Origin: Gammaproteobacteria bacterium
Lineage (GTDB): Bacteria > Pseudomonadota > Gammaproteobacteria > Steroidobacterales > Steroidobacteraceae
DNA: 7,580 bases
Reading direction: 5' to 3'
Assembly: GCA_003156695.1 (NCBI GenBank)
Contig: PMHN01000301.1
Coordinates: 17,600 to 25,179, forward strand
Shown: in pieces, positions 1 through 6,563 of the stretch
Numbering within the stretch: position 1 is the first letter of the stretch
How the letters are laid out: every line of letters begins with the position of its first letter
Position numbers and translations under genes: made by a program
The notes under the pieces: generated by a model
The model's database searches: none
What the model was told of the DNA's origin: nothing
What the model saw: the letters and a program-made list of their open reading frames with translations, nothing else

Positions 1-27
1 CACAAGCCCTTGGATACCGGCCCCCGT

Positions 28-792
28 ATGTCTGACACCTCAGGCTCGCTCGAACGTGCTGAGGAACAGTCGGCGGCTGTCCATGACAACTACTTGATCA
101 CGCGGCGATCACTTCTCAGTGGCGTACTACTGCTTCCCGCGGCGGGCCTTCTCGGGTGCGGCCCGCATGTACCGAATCATTCTGAAGCGCGCGCGGCCAA
201 CCCGACGGCGACATTCTTCAACCCAGAACAACGTGCATTCGTCGAGGCTGCGACAGAGCGACTGATTCCGGATGAAGAGGACGGCCTCGGCGCTCGTGGC
301 GCGGCGGTCGCGGTATTTATCGACCGTCAGTTGGCGGGACCCTACGGACGAGCGGAGCACTGGTACATGCAAGGTCCGTGGGCGACGGGGCTCGCGGAGC
401 AGGGTTATCAGCTGAAGCTTACCCCCGGCGAGCTATATCAAACGGCCACTCGCGATGTAAACGCGTGGTGTCAGAAGAACCACGGCAAAGACTTTGCCGC
501 ATTGTCCGGCACTGAGCAGGACGAAGTTCTGCAGGGACTGGAGAGCGGTGACATCAAACTCACCGACGTGCCCGCCAAAGTCTTTTTTACCGTGCTGTGG
601 GAAAACACGGTTGAGGGGTTCCTCGCCGATCCGATGTACGGCGGCAACCGTAATTTTGCCGGTTGGAAGTTGGTCGGCTTTCCTGGTCCCCGCTATAACT
701 ACACGAGCGAGATCGAACAGTACGGCAAGCCTTACACGCTGCCGACGGTAGGTATTCTCGGTCGCGACGGGACAAGGTTGCGAAGAGGTTGA
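28..792 (+). CDS. Gluconate 2-dehydrogenase subunit 3 family protein (small Tat-exported subunit)
   Basis: This is the small (gamma) subunit of a periplasmic FAD dehydrogenase complex. In this family it accompanies the flavoprotein subunit and is needed for its maturation and Tat export. The N-terminus has a twin-arginine motif (TRRSLL, arginines at about residues 26-27 from the ATG at 28), then a hydrophobic stretch ending in LLGC (Cys about 44). This suggests Tat export and possibly lipid anchoring. The mature part begins near FFNPEQRAFVEAATERLIP, the typical opening of the subunit 3 domain, and runs to the end (LWENTVEGFLADPMYGG, WKLVGFPGP). From the ATG the protein has 254 residues, a normal length. 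An in-frame TTG at 10 is an alternative start, and neither start has a clear Shine-Dalgarno site in the few bases visible. It is followed after 3 bp by the GMC subunit gene. The family assignment is firm; the substrate of the complex is unknown. Confidence 0.9.
   Translation: MSDTSGSLERAEEQSAAVHDNYLITRRSLLSGVLLLPAAGLLGCGPHVPNHSEARAANPTATFFNPEQRAFVEAATERLIPDEEDGLGARGAAVAVFIDRQLAGPYGRAEHWYMQGPWATGLAEQGYQLKLTPGELYQTATRDVNAWCQKNHGKDFAALSGTEQDEVLQGLESGDIKLTDVPAKVFFTVLWENTVEGFLADPMYGGNRNFAGWKLVGFPGPRYNYTSEIEQYGKPYTLPTVGILGRDGTRLRRG
783..788 (+). promoter_or_regulatory. Ribosome binding site of the GMC subunit gene
   Basis: AAGAGG lies 7 bases before the ATG at 796 and inside the last codons of the upstream gene. 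It supports the chosen start and suggests translational coupling between the two subunits. Confidence 0.6.
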
Positions 793-795
793 GCC

Positions 796-2559
796 ATGGC
801 GAATCCGCTCAAGCCCGTCGACATCGTTCTGGTAGGTTTTGGCTGGACCGGTTCCATACTCGCCGAGCGGCTCACCCAGACGGGACTTGAGGTGTTGGCG
901 CTCGAGCGCGGCAAGTTTCGCGATACGGTGCCGGATTTCGCGACCACCCAGATTCAAGACGAGTTGCGCTACGCAGTTCGCGATGGACTCTTCCAGGATC
1001 CGGCGCGCGATACACTCACGTTCCGCAATTCGGTCGACCAGACCGCCCTACCCATGCGCCACCTCGGCTCATTCCTGCCCGGAGTGGGCGTCGGGGGCGG
1101 CGGCGTGCACTGGAACGGGCAGCTTTGGCGCTTCTTGCCTGAGGACTTCGTGATTCGCTCTCACACCGAGCAGCGCTACGGCAAGCGCTTCATCCCGGCG
1201 GACATGACGATCCAGGACTGGGGGATAACCTACGCGGAGCTCGAACCCCATTACGACACCTTCGATTACCTGTGCGGCATATCCGGTACCGCCGGCAACA
1301 TCCAGGGCCAAATCCAGCCCGGCGGCAATCCGTTCGAAGGGCCCCGCCAGCGCGGCTATCCGCTGCCACCGCTCAAGCGCAGCTACGCGACGGTGCTGTT
1401 CGATAAGGCTGCGAAGGAGATCGGTTTCAAACCCTTCCCGTGCCCGGCCGCGAATACGTCCGCGGCGTACAAGAATCCGCTCAACGTGCAAATGGGAGCG
1501 TGCACATATTGTGGATACTGCGAGTGGTTCGGCTGCGGGAATTATTCCAAGGCATCGCCGCAGACCACGATTCTCCCGGTCCTCCTCCAGAGAAAGAATT
1601 TCTCGCTGCGTACCCATTGTGACGTCACGCGTATTAATCTGGACAGCTCCGGCAAACGGGCGACCGGCGTGACGTATGTGGACGCGCAGGGGCGCCAAGT
1701 CGAGCAGCCGGCTACCCTCGTCATCTGCTGCGCGTGGGCACAACACAACGCGTTGTTGTTGCTGCACTCGAAAATTGGCCAGCCCTACGATCCAAAGACG
1801 AACACCGGCGTGGTCGGACGCAATTACGCCTATCAAATCACCTCCGCGGTCGATGTGTTTCTCGAGGAGATTATGAACCCGTTCATGGGTGCGGGCGCAT
1901 TGGGCCAGGCAATCGACGAATTCAACGGCGACAACTTCGATCACGGCCCAGAGGGATTCGTTGGCGGCGGCTACATCGCGTTGTGGACAACCGGCGGCCG
2001 TCCGATCCTGCAACACCAACTCCCCGCCGATGCGCCGAAGTGGGGAGCCGGGTGGAAGAAGGCGATGGCCGACAATTACCTGAAAAGCGCATCGATCGCG
2101 ACCCATGGCAGCGTCATGAGCTACCGCGATTCCTACCTCGACCTTGATCCGACCTATCGGGATATCTACGGCGATCCGCTGCTGCGCCTGACCTTTGACT
2201 TCCACCCCAACGAGATCAAGATGTCAGGCTTCCTCACCAAGAAAGCCACGTCGATCGCGCAGGCGATGAAGACACGTTCTTTCAACGCCGTTCCGCGCGT
2301 CGGCCATTACTCGATCGTCCCGTATCAGACCACGCATAACACCGGTGGCTGTGCGATGGGCGCCAGCCCTAGAACCAGCGTGGTGAACAAATATCTGCAG
2401 TCCTGGGACGTGCCGAACGTGTTCGTCATGGGCTCGAGCGTGTTTCCGCAGAACGCCGGCTACAACCCGACCGGGACGGTGGCCGCCCTCGCGTACTGGG
2501 CGGCGGACGCGCTCAAGAACCACTATCTCAAGAGCCCCGGGCCGCTGGTTCAGGCGTGA
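796..2559 (+). CDS. GMC-family FAD dehydrogenase, gluconate 2-dehydrogenase-type catalytic subunit
   Basis: This 587-residue protein is the flavoprotein catalytic subunit of a membrane-bound sugar or sugar-acid dehydrogenase. The N-terminal FAD-binding fold is visible as DIVLVGFGWTGS (residues 9-20) with LALERG at 34-39. A second glycine-rich GMC segment, GVGVGGGGVHWNGQLWRF, spans about 96-113. Near the C-terminus, TTHNTGG (His514) and AGYNPTG (Asn557) match the catalytic His/Asn pair of GMC oxidoreductases. A four-cysteine cluster (Cys236, 239, 242, 247; C-x2-C-x2-C-x4-C) resembles an iron-sulfur ligand set. It has no signal peptide, so it is probably exported in complex with the Tat-bearing upstream subunit, as known for related dehydrogenases. 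Electrons would pass from FAD to the cytochrome encoded 15 bp downstream. The likely substrate is gluconate, 2-ketogluconate, or another sugar or polyol; the sequence does not decide which. Confidence 0.93.
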   Translation: MANPLKPVDIVLVGFGWTGSILAERLTQTGLEVLALERGKFRDTVPDFATTQIQDELRYAVRDGLFQDPARDTLTFRNSVDQTALPMRHLGSFLPGVGVGGGGVHWNGQLWRFLPEDFVIRSHTEQRYGKRFIPADMTIQDWGITYAELEPHYDTFDYLCGISGTAGNIQGQIQPGGNPFEGPRQRGYPLPPLKRSYATVLFDKAAKEIGFKPFPCPAANTSAAYKNPLNVQMGACTYCGYCEWFGCGNYSKASPQTTILPVLLQRKNFSLRTHCDVTRINLDSSGKRATGVTYVDAQGRQVEQPATLVICCAWAQHNALLLLHSKIGQPYDPKTNTGVVGRNYAYQITSAVDVFLEEIMNPFMGAGALGQAIDEFNGDNFDHGPEGFVGGGYIALWTTGGRPILQHQLPADAPKWGAGWKKAMADNYLKSASIATHGSVMSYRDSYLDLDPTYRDIYGDPLLRLTFDFHPNEIKMSGFLTKKATSIAQAMKTRSFNAVPRVGHYSIVPYQTTHNTGGCAMGASPRTSVVNKYLQSWDVPNVFVMGSSVFPQNAGYNPTGTVAALAYWAADALKNHYLKSPGPLVQA

Positions 2560-2574
2560 ACGAAAAATGGACGC

Positions 2575-3909
2575 ATGAAGACGATGTATTCACGAAGCCT
2601 CACACTGGCCATCGCCGGATCGATCGCGTGGGCGTTGCTCGCTGGCGCCGCCGTCGCCGCCGCTGCGGTTGTCGCCCCCGGTAAGGAGTCCAACGAGGTC
2701 GCGCGCGGTGCCTATCTTGCCCGCATCGGGGACTGCGAGTTCTGTCATACGGCACCGAACGGTAAACCGTTTGCCGGCGGGCGCGCGATTGCGACCGCGT
2801 TCGGCGTGATCTATTCCATCAACATAACACCCGATCGCGATACCGGCATCGGCCAGTGGTCCGAGCAGGATTTCTACAAGGCCATGCATACCGGTATCAG
2901 TCGCGACGGCAGTCACTTGTATCCAGCCTTTCCCTATCCGTGGTTCACCAAAGTGACACGCGCCGACGTCGACGCCATCAAAGCGTATCTGGACACGGTC
3001 ACGCCGGTCGCGCAGGACGACAAGCCGAATCGCCTGCCGTGGGTCTTGCGCTGGCGCGAGGAACTGTTCGGCTGGAACGCGCTATTTTTTGACGAAGGGG
3101 AGTACAAGAACGATGCGGCGCAATCGGCGCAGTGGAACCGTGGCGCCTATCTGGTGCAAGGTCTTGCCCATTGCGGCGCATGCCACACGCCGGACAATTG
3201 GTTAGGCGGAACAAAGCACAGTGATGCTTTCGAGGGCGGCAGTGCTGGCTTGCACTGGGCCGCACCGGGCCTCGGCGTCAACATCCGGGATGGGGTCGGG
3301 GGCTGGTCAGCGGCCCAGATTGTCGAGTATCTGAGAACCGGCGCAAACGCGAAGTCCGCATCGGCGGGACCAATGAGCGACGTCGTCATGAATTCGACGC
3401 AGTACTTGAGCGATGCCGATCTCAATGCAATCGCATTTTTTTTGAAAAATCGCCCGAATGACCGGGCCAAATCCCCCCCAAAGACTGCAGCGCTCGGCAC
3501 CGAAGCGCTCGCACACGGTCAAGCGTTGTATCTCGACAATTGCACCGGTTGCCACAATCCCGACGGTCGCGGCGTCCCCAAGGTTTTCCCGCCGCTGACC
3601 GGCAGTGCGGCGATCCAGACCGACAATCCCGGCACGGTCATCCACGTGGTGCTGGCGGGCTCGAAGATGGCCGCTCCTTCATCCTTACCCACAGGACTTT
3701 CGATGCCGGGCTTTGGCTGGAAGCTCGACGATCGAGAGATCGCCGATGTCCTCAATTATACGCGCCACGCGTGGGGCAACCGCGCGCCGCTGGTAGATGC
3801 GGAGACAGTGGCCGCCGTGCGCAAGGACATTGAGCCGAGCGATCGTCCGTCGCGCGACAGTGGTTCTACTACTCATCCAGATGCACCCGTGAATCGCGCC
3901 AACCCCTAG
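2575..3909 (+). CDS. Triheme cytochrome c, electron-accepting subunit of the dehydrogenase
   Basis: This 444-residue protein is the membrane-associated cytochrome subunit that takes electrons from the FAD subunit and delivers them to ubiquinone or the respiratory chain. A signal peptide occupies residues 1 to about 30. Three c-type heme sites are spaced as in gluconate, alcohol and aldehyde dehydrogenase cytochromes: CEFCH (54-58), CGACH (200-204) and CTGCH (323-327). Likely axial methionines are Met267 (GPMSDVV) in domain 2 and Met377 (LSMPGFGW) in domain 3. Domain 1 has LYPAFPYP, with Phe119 where many relatives have Met. The C-terminal tail after about residue 415 is polar and of low complexity. 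The start ATG at 2575 leaves a normal signal peptide; a second ATG three codons later is possible, and the Shine-Dalgarno signal is weak. It is the last gene of the three-gene operon, with no clear terminator after it. Confidence 0.93.
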   Translation: MKTMYSRSLTLAIAGSIAWALLAGAAVAAAAVVAPGKESNEVARGAYLARIGDCEFCHTAPNGKPFAGGRAIATAFGVIYSINITPDRDTGIGQWSEQDFYKAMHTGISRDGSHLYPAFPYPWFTKVTRADVDAIKAYLDTVTPVAQDDKPNRLPWVLRWREELFGWNALFFDEGEYKNDAAQSAQWNRGAYLVQGLAHCGACHTPDNWLGGTKHSDAFEGGSAGLHWAAPGLGVNIRDGVGGWSAAQIVEYLRTGANAKSASAGPMSDVVMNSTQYLSDADLNAIAFFLKNRPNDRAKSPPKTAALGTEALAHGQALYLDNCTGCHNPDGRGVPKVFPPLTGSAAIQTDNPGTVIHVVLAGSKMAAPSSLPTGLSMPGFGWKLDDREIADVLNYTRHAWGNRAPLVDAETVAAVRKDIEPSDRPSRDSGSTTHPDAPVNRANP

Positions 3910-3928
3910 TTGGAACGTGCATGAAGCA

Positions 3929-4288
3929 ACCGTCATAGACGCCGAGCAGGTAGTCGGACTCCAAGGAGAGTCCGCGGCGCCCGCTCTGCCACGCGGGTGG
4001 CCTGGGCTTCGCGGCGGTTCATCAGCAGACGCCCCCAGCGATCAGGGGCCGAATCCAGAAATACTCGAAAACCGCTCTGATCATCCGGACCGTATTGACG
4101 ACCCGATGGAGCGCGAGGTTTGGGTCAAGGTTGGCGCGCTGCGGATGGCCGACCCATACGCTGTCGCATTCAAACGCAAAGATTTCCTTGCCGCGCACCG
4201 GAGTCGCATGCAAGGTGCCGACTCGGGTCACGCCGCGCAGCTCCGCCCAGTCTCCCCACACTTCAATTGCACGGTCGCGCGCTTTCAC
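3929..4288 (-). pseudogene. hipA: Broken hipA-type toxin kinase gene (N-terminal remnant)
   Basis: Read on the - strand from the GTG at 4288, the sequence encodes the N-terminal part of a HipA serine/threonine kinase toxin. It opens with RAIEVWGDWAEL, then VGTLHATPVRGKEIFAFE and LDPNLALH (to 4106). The reading frame then changes near 4104, and HipA similarity continues as YGPDDQSGFRVFLDSAPDRW and GRLLMNRREAQAT to about 3966. A second change near 3965 returns to the first frame for LESDYLLGVYDG, ending at 3929, after which similarity stops. In the first frame a TGA lies at 4024-4022. About 120 of the roughly 400-440 residues of a HipA remain, and the kinase catalytic core is missing. The start overlaps the hipB stop (GTGA, 4288-4285), the usual hipBA arrangement. 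The two frame changes could be sequencing errors, but the truncation cannot. No active toxin is expected. Confidence 0.85.
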
Positions 4289-4608
4289 AGCGTGCGCCTC
4301 AGACGCGGCGCACGCTTCCTGACCTTGAGGTTGAGATCCTGGAGCTTGCGTCCCTGCACGTCGTCACGCGCCACACCGGCGAACGTCTTCTCAAGACCCA
4401 GGGTCTGCAGGACGCTGGCGTAAGCGCCCATAGACACGCTCCCATCGCCGCGTTCAATTGCCCGCAAGGTCGGCCTTGAGATCCCGACGCGTGCGGCGAT
4501 CAGCTCAGCGGCAAAACCGCGCCGCAACCGGACGAGACGGATGTTTTCGCCCAGCTCCTGCAGATGTCGCCGTAGCGCGGGCAGAATGCGCGGAGCGGTT
4601 TTAGCCAT
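4285..4608 (-). CDS. hipB: HipB-like antitoxin, XRE-family helix-turn-helix protein
   Basis: This 107-residue DNA-binding protein should bind and neutralise HipA and repress its own operon. The helix-turn-helix domain covers about residues 19-72 (LGENIRLVRLRRG; then AARVGISRPTLRAIERG as the turn and recognition helix). The basic tail, with GRKLQDLNLKVRKR at 87-99, is typical of HipB-like partners of HipA. The ATG at 4608 was chosen because the domain begins soon after it and the longer in-frame extension upstream (to 4851) overlaps the DUF72 gene and has no family similarity. Its stop overlaps the GTG of the hipA remnant by four bases. The frame looks intact, so the protein may still be made although its toxin partner is destroyed. 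A small inverted repeat just upstream could be its operator. Confidence 0.85.
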   Translation of the reverse strand: MAKTAPRILPALRRHLQELGENIRLVRLRRGFAAELIAARVGISRPTLRAIERGDGSVSMGAYASVLQTLGLEKTFAGVARDDVQGRKLQDLNLKVRKRAPRLRRTL

Positions 4609-4617
4609 AATAGTCGC

Positions 4618-4632
4618 TCTGTTCACGACAGA
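4618..4632 (-). promoter_or_regulatory. Candidate HipB operator (inverted repeat)
   Basis: TCTGT-tcacg-ACAGA is a perfect 5-bp inverted repeat with a 5-base spacer, 9 bases upstream of the hipB start codon. On the - strand it overlaps a weak -10-like TATTCT (4635-4630); no good -35 is seen. HipB proteins repress their own promoters through palindromes, so autoregulation is a reasonable inference, but the match is short. Confidence 0.3.
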
Positions 4633-4709
4633 ATATGGAGAAGAGCGCGTGTCGCGCGGAGCTCGTATGAATGCCATAGAGCGCCGTAAGACCGGACACC
4701 GGCCCTCAG

Positions 4710-5498
4710 TCAGCGCTGCACATGGCGCGCATGAGCCGGCAGTGATGCCCCTTTTTGCGAGTCCTCTTGCGCGGTCTTCGCGTGCACCAGCCCGTGCAAG
4801 GCAAGCGCATTCGACCACGCTGCGCCGGCTGCCGTGTTGTCGAAAATGCACCAGGAAGCGCAGAAAGCTCGGCGGTCCGTGGCGATTTCACCGGCAAGGG
4901 CCCGTAGATACTCAGGAGAGTAACTAGACCAGTACACCCGCGGCACCCCATGCAAGCGATAGTACCGGACCGCATCGACCAGTTCCCAAGCGCCCGACAG
5001 TCGTGCAGGATCAGCGCGCACCAGCGAGATACCGTAACGGGCCATTTGGCGCTGAACCTCGACGCCCGACCAACTCTGGTGACGTGGCTCGCAGACCACG
5101 GGCACTACGACTCGCTCGCGCATCATGGTGAGGAAGCGCTCCACTGTCGCAGCATGCCAGGGCACGCCCGGCGGCAGCTGCAGAAGCAGCAGGGCCAGCT
5201 TACGGCCTAGGCCCTTCACCTCCGCCACGAATGCGTCGAGTAAGGAAGCGCACCCGCATAATGCGCGCTCGTGAGTGATTGCTTTCGGGATTTTGACACT
5301 GAACTGGAAATCGGAACCGGTCGCATCCGCCCAGCGCGCGTAGGTCGCTCTTCGATGCGACCGATAAAACGAGCTGTTGATCTCAACACAATTGAAATGT
5401 GCCGCATAGTGTTCCAAATGCGAGCGCGGCGCGGGGCGACGAAGTTTCGGCGGGTTGTTCCAACCCGCGGTCCCGATGCGTACTAGGCTCTCGTACAT
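4710..5498 (-). CDS. DUF72 (YecE-like) domain protein
   Basis: This 262-residue protein belongs to the DUF72 / YecE-like family, which adopts a TIM-barrel-like fold and has no settled biochemical function. The family landmarks appear in order: VRIGTAGW (6-13), FNCVEINSSFYR (35-46), FQFSVKIPKAITHER (65-79), LLQLPPG (105-111), CEPRHQSW (136-143), YYRLHG (179-184), YSPEYL (193-198) and CIFDNTAAGAAWSNALAL (217-234). The domain is full length, followed by a polar tail of about 25 residues. The ATG at 5498 was preferred because the conserved domain starts five residues later. An in-frame start at 5585 would add 29 residues without family similarity. No strong Shine-Dalgarno is seen at either. It is on the same strand as hipB, 101 bp upstream, and may or may not share its transcript. 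It is not known to be part of toxin-antitoxin systems. Confidence 0.9.
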   Translation of the reverse strand: MYESLVRIGTAGWNNPPKLRRPAPRSHLEHYAAHFNCVEINSSFYRSHRRATYARWADATGSDFQFSVKIPKAITHERALCGCASLLDAFVAEVKGLGRKLALLLLQLPPGVPWHAATVERFLTMMRERVVVPVVCEPRHQSWSGVEVQRQMARYGISLVRADPARLSGAWELVDAVRYYRLHGVPRVYWSSYSPEYLRALAGEIATDRRAFCASWCIFDNTAAGAAWSNALALHGLVHAKTAQEDSQKGASLPAHARHVQR

Positions 5499-5626
5499 TG
5501 CTGATAGGTGATCGCCACACTGTTGCAAAGTTCCCTCCGCTGCCTGCCCGCGACTGTTTCCTAAGAAGCTGGAACGCGACAGCAATGGGCAGCACGAGGC
5601 GGCAGATTACTGCTAGCCTTTGGGGT

Positions 5627-5761
5627 ATGAACCACGAGACGCCGCCAGACACACCACCCGATGGCCCGGTGCGTGAGCCGGGCCCCGAGCCTGAACCCGA
5701 CCGCGGACCCGAACAAGATCCGCCGCTGCCAAAACGTTATGTTGGGAAGCGGGCTAGGTAA
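5627..5761 (+). CDS. Possible small proline- and acid-rich protein (44 aa)
   Basis: A 44-codon frame starts at the ATG at 5627 and is very rich in proline, glutamate and aspartate (MNHETPPDTPPDGPVREPG, then repeated PEPEPDRGPEQDPPLP). It ends with the basic tail KRYVGKRAR. A G-rich stretch (TTTGGGG) lies just before the start but is a poor Shine-Dalgarno. It has no signal peptide or membrane segment and is probably disordered. It is divergent from the DUF72 gene, 128 bp away. I do not recognise the family. Support comes from the biased composition and from a basic end following an acidic proline-rich body, which looks like protein rather than random frame. It may instead be a chance frame in GC-rich DNA. 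Confidence 0.4.
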   Translation: MNHETPPDTPPDGPVREPGPEPEPDRGPEQDPPLPKRYVGKRAR

Positions 5762-5817
5762 GTCCGGGGCGCTGCTCACCCCAACTCGAGGCCCCCGCCG
5801 AATTAGCGTCGCCGACG

Positions 5818-5883
5818 TGCTCGCGAGCGCGAGCAGCAAAGCTACGGGGACAATTATCCCCGGCCCGAGAGGAATCTCCCGGG
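5818..5883. repeat. Cluster of three potential hairpins
   Basis: Three inverted repeats follow one another. TGCTCGCG/CGCGAGCA (5818-5825 and 5828-5835) are 8-bp arms separated by 2 bases. CGGGGA/TCCCCG (5845-5850 and 5857-5862) has a 6-base loop. GAGA-GGAA-TCTC (5867-5878) has a GNRA-type tetraloop and possible flanking CCC/GGG pairing (5864-5866 and 5881-5883) across a CC bulge. No T-run follows, so a classic terminator is not supported. The cluster lies about 60 bp after the small proline-rich frame. Confidence 0.35.
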
Positions 5884-6271
5884 GTCCGGGTCGGCGCGAT
5901 GAACCGTCACGCCCTCGAACGACTAGCCAGCGCCGCGAGCCAGTCTGGTCACAGCCTTGAGTAGTTCATACACGGGTTTGGGCGAACAGCGTGAATGTAC
6001 TGCACTCGGCCGCAATCCCTGCCACCAGCATCGAAGGGGAGCGCCAGACCTCGGCGGAGCCACGTCACCCGCTCCGCGGAGCCTTCGTTTATTTGCCCGA
6101 GTCCGAGTGTTCGCCGCCCTTGCGGCCAGGCTGGCTCGCTCTATCCGGATCGCTCATCGCCCGACTTGGTATACGCGGGCGGAACATAAAGGTTTAGTGT
6201 CTTGAGGAGGATGACCTTAAATCCTTTGCCAGACCGCAATTGCTTACGCTTCATGGACGATCTCGGCGTCA

Positions 6272-6471
6272 CCAATTAAATTCCCTTGAAGGATCGAGGT
6301 TAATTTGGTGGGGCGTGTCGACGGTCATTGTGCCCCATCACGTGGGCGAAGACCTTCGCGCTTGTGCCCGCGCGCCCACGCTCAACAAGAAGCCTGAGTC
6401 AGCTTGTGGCAAGGCTCGTGGAGCACCCCTGGCCACGCTGTGGCAGGATCCCGGCCATCTGTCCTGGCCGG
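6272..6471. repeat. Array of potential hairpins, possible structured RNA
   Basis: Five stems lie in a row. CCAATTAA pairs with TTAATTTGG (6272-6279, 6300-6308; one bulge). GGTGGGGC pairs with GCCCCATC (6307-6314, 6332-6339; one G-U); it shares two bases with the first stem, so the two compete at their edge. CGTGGGCG pairs with CGCCCACG (6341-6348, 6373-6380). GCCAC/GTGGC (6432-6436, 6440-6444) has a 3-base loop and outer CCT/AGG. CCGGCCA/TGGCCGG (6451-6457, 6465-6471) has a 7-base loop. No match to tmRNA, RNase P, SRP or 6S RNA is apparent. GC-rich DNA forms such stems easily, so this is only suggestive. Confidence 0.3.
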
Positions 6472-6547
6472 CATAGTCGTCGCGGGGCTGTGAGGACGGC
6501 GACCGAAGTGGAGATGTCCCAGCGGCAGGCATCTTAAGGACACTTTC

Positions 6548-6552
6548 GAGGG
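6548..6552 (+). promoter_or_regulatory. Possible ribosome binding site of the first DUF3147-like gene
   Basis: GAGGG ends 11 bases before the ATG at 6564, a slightly long but usable spacing. A -10-like GATAAT (6552-6557) overlaps it; no matching -35 is seen, so a promoter is not claimed. Confidence 0.35.
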
Positions 6553-6563
6553 ATAATTGTGAC

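Larger units (their letters stand above)
5762..6563. other. Long stretch without a recognisable gene
   Basis: No frame on either strand shows a protein I recognise. Several overlapping short + strand frames at 5957-6205 (three frames open at once) look like the result of GC bias rather than coding. An AGGAGG at 6205-6210 directly abuts an ATG that opens only 22 codons, too close to serve it. The stretch contains two clusters of potential hairpins (5818-5883 and 6272-6471), described separately. It may hold decayed genes, an untranslated RNA, or both. Confidence 0.6.

Noticed and set aside
1069..2205. Long open frame on the - strand (378 codons)
   Set aside because: It is antisense to the well-supported GMC gene and shows no recognisable family; GC-rich codon bias opens such shadow frames.
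3955..3974. Hairpin CGGACTC/GAGTCCG after the cytochrome gene as a terminator
   Set aside because: The 7-bp stem has no T-run on either side and lies inside the hipA remnant, where it coincides with the second frame change; it is better explained as decayed coding sequence.
3917..4423. Open + strand frame of 168 codons
   Set aside because: It runs antisense to the hipA remnant and hipB, whose protein similarity on the - strand is clear.
4541..4927. Open + strand frame of 128 codons
   Set aside because: It is antisense to the start of hipB and the end of the DUF72 gene and has no protein-like features.
5957..6205. Three overlapping short + strand frames
   Set aside because: All three frames are open over the same stretch with no recognisable motif, which fits composition rather than coding.
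6205..6279. AGGAGG followed by an ATG and 22 codons
   Set aside because: The Shine-Dalgarno-like sequence touches the ATG, so spacing is wrong, and the frame is short and unrecognised.
6300..6563. Possible insertion-sequence terminus before the DUF3147 genes
   Set aside because: The repeated GTCC/GGAC pieces looked like an IS end, but there is no transposase frame, no second end and no target duplication.
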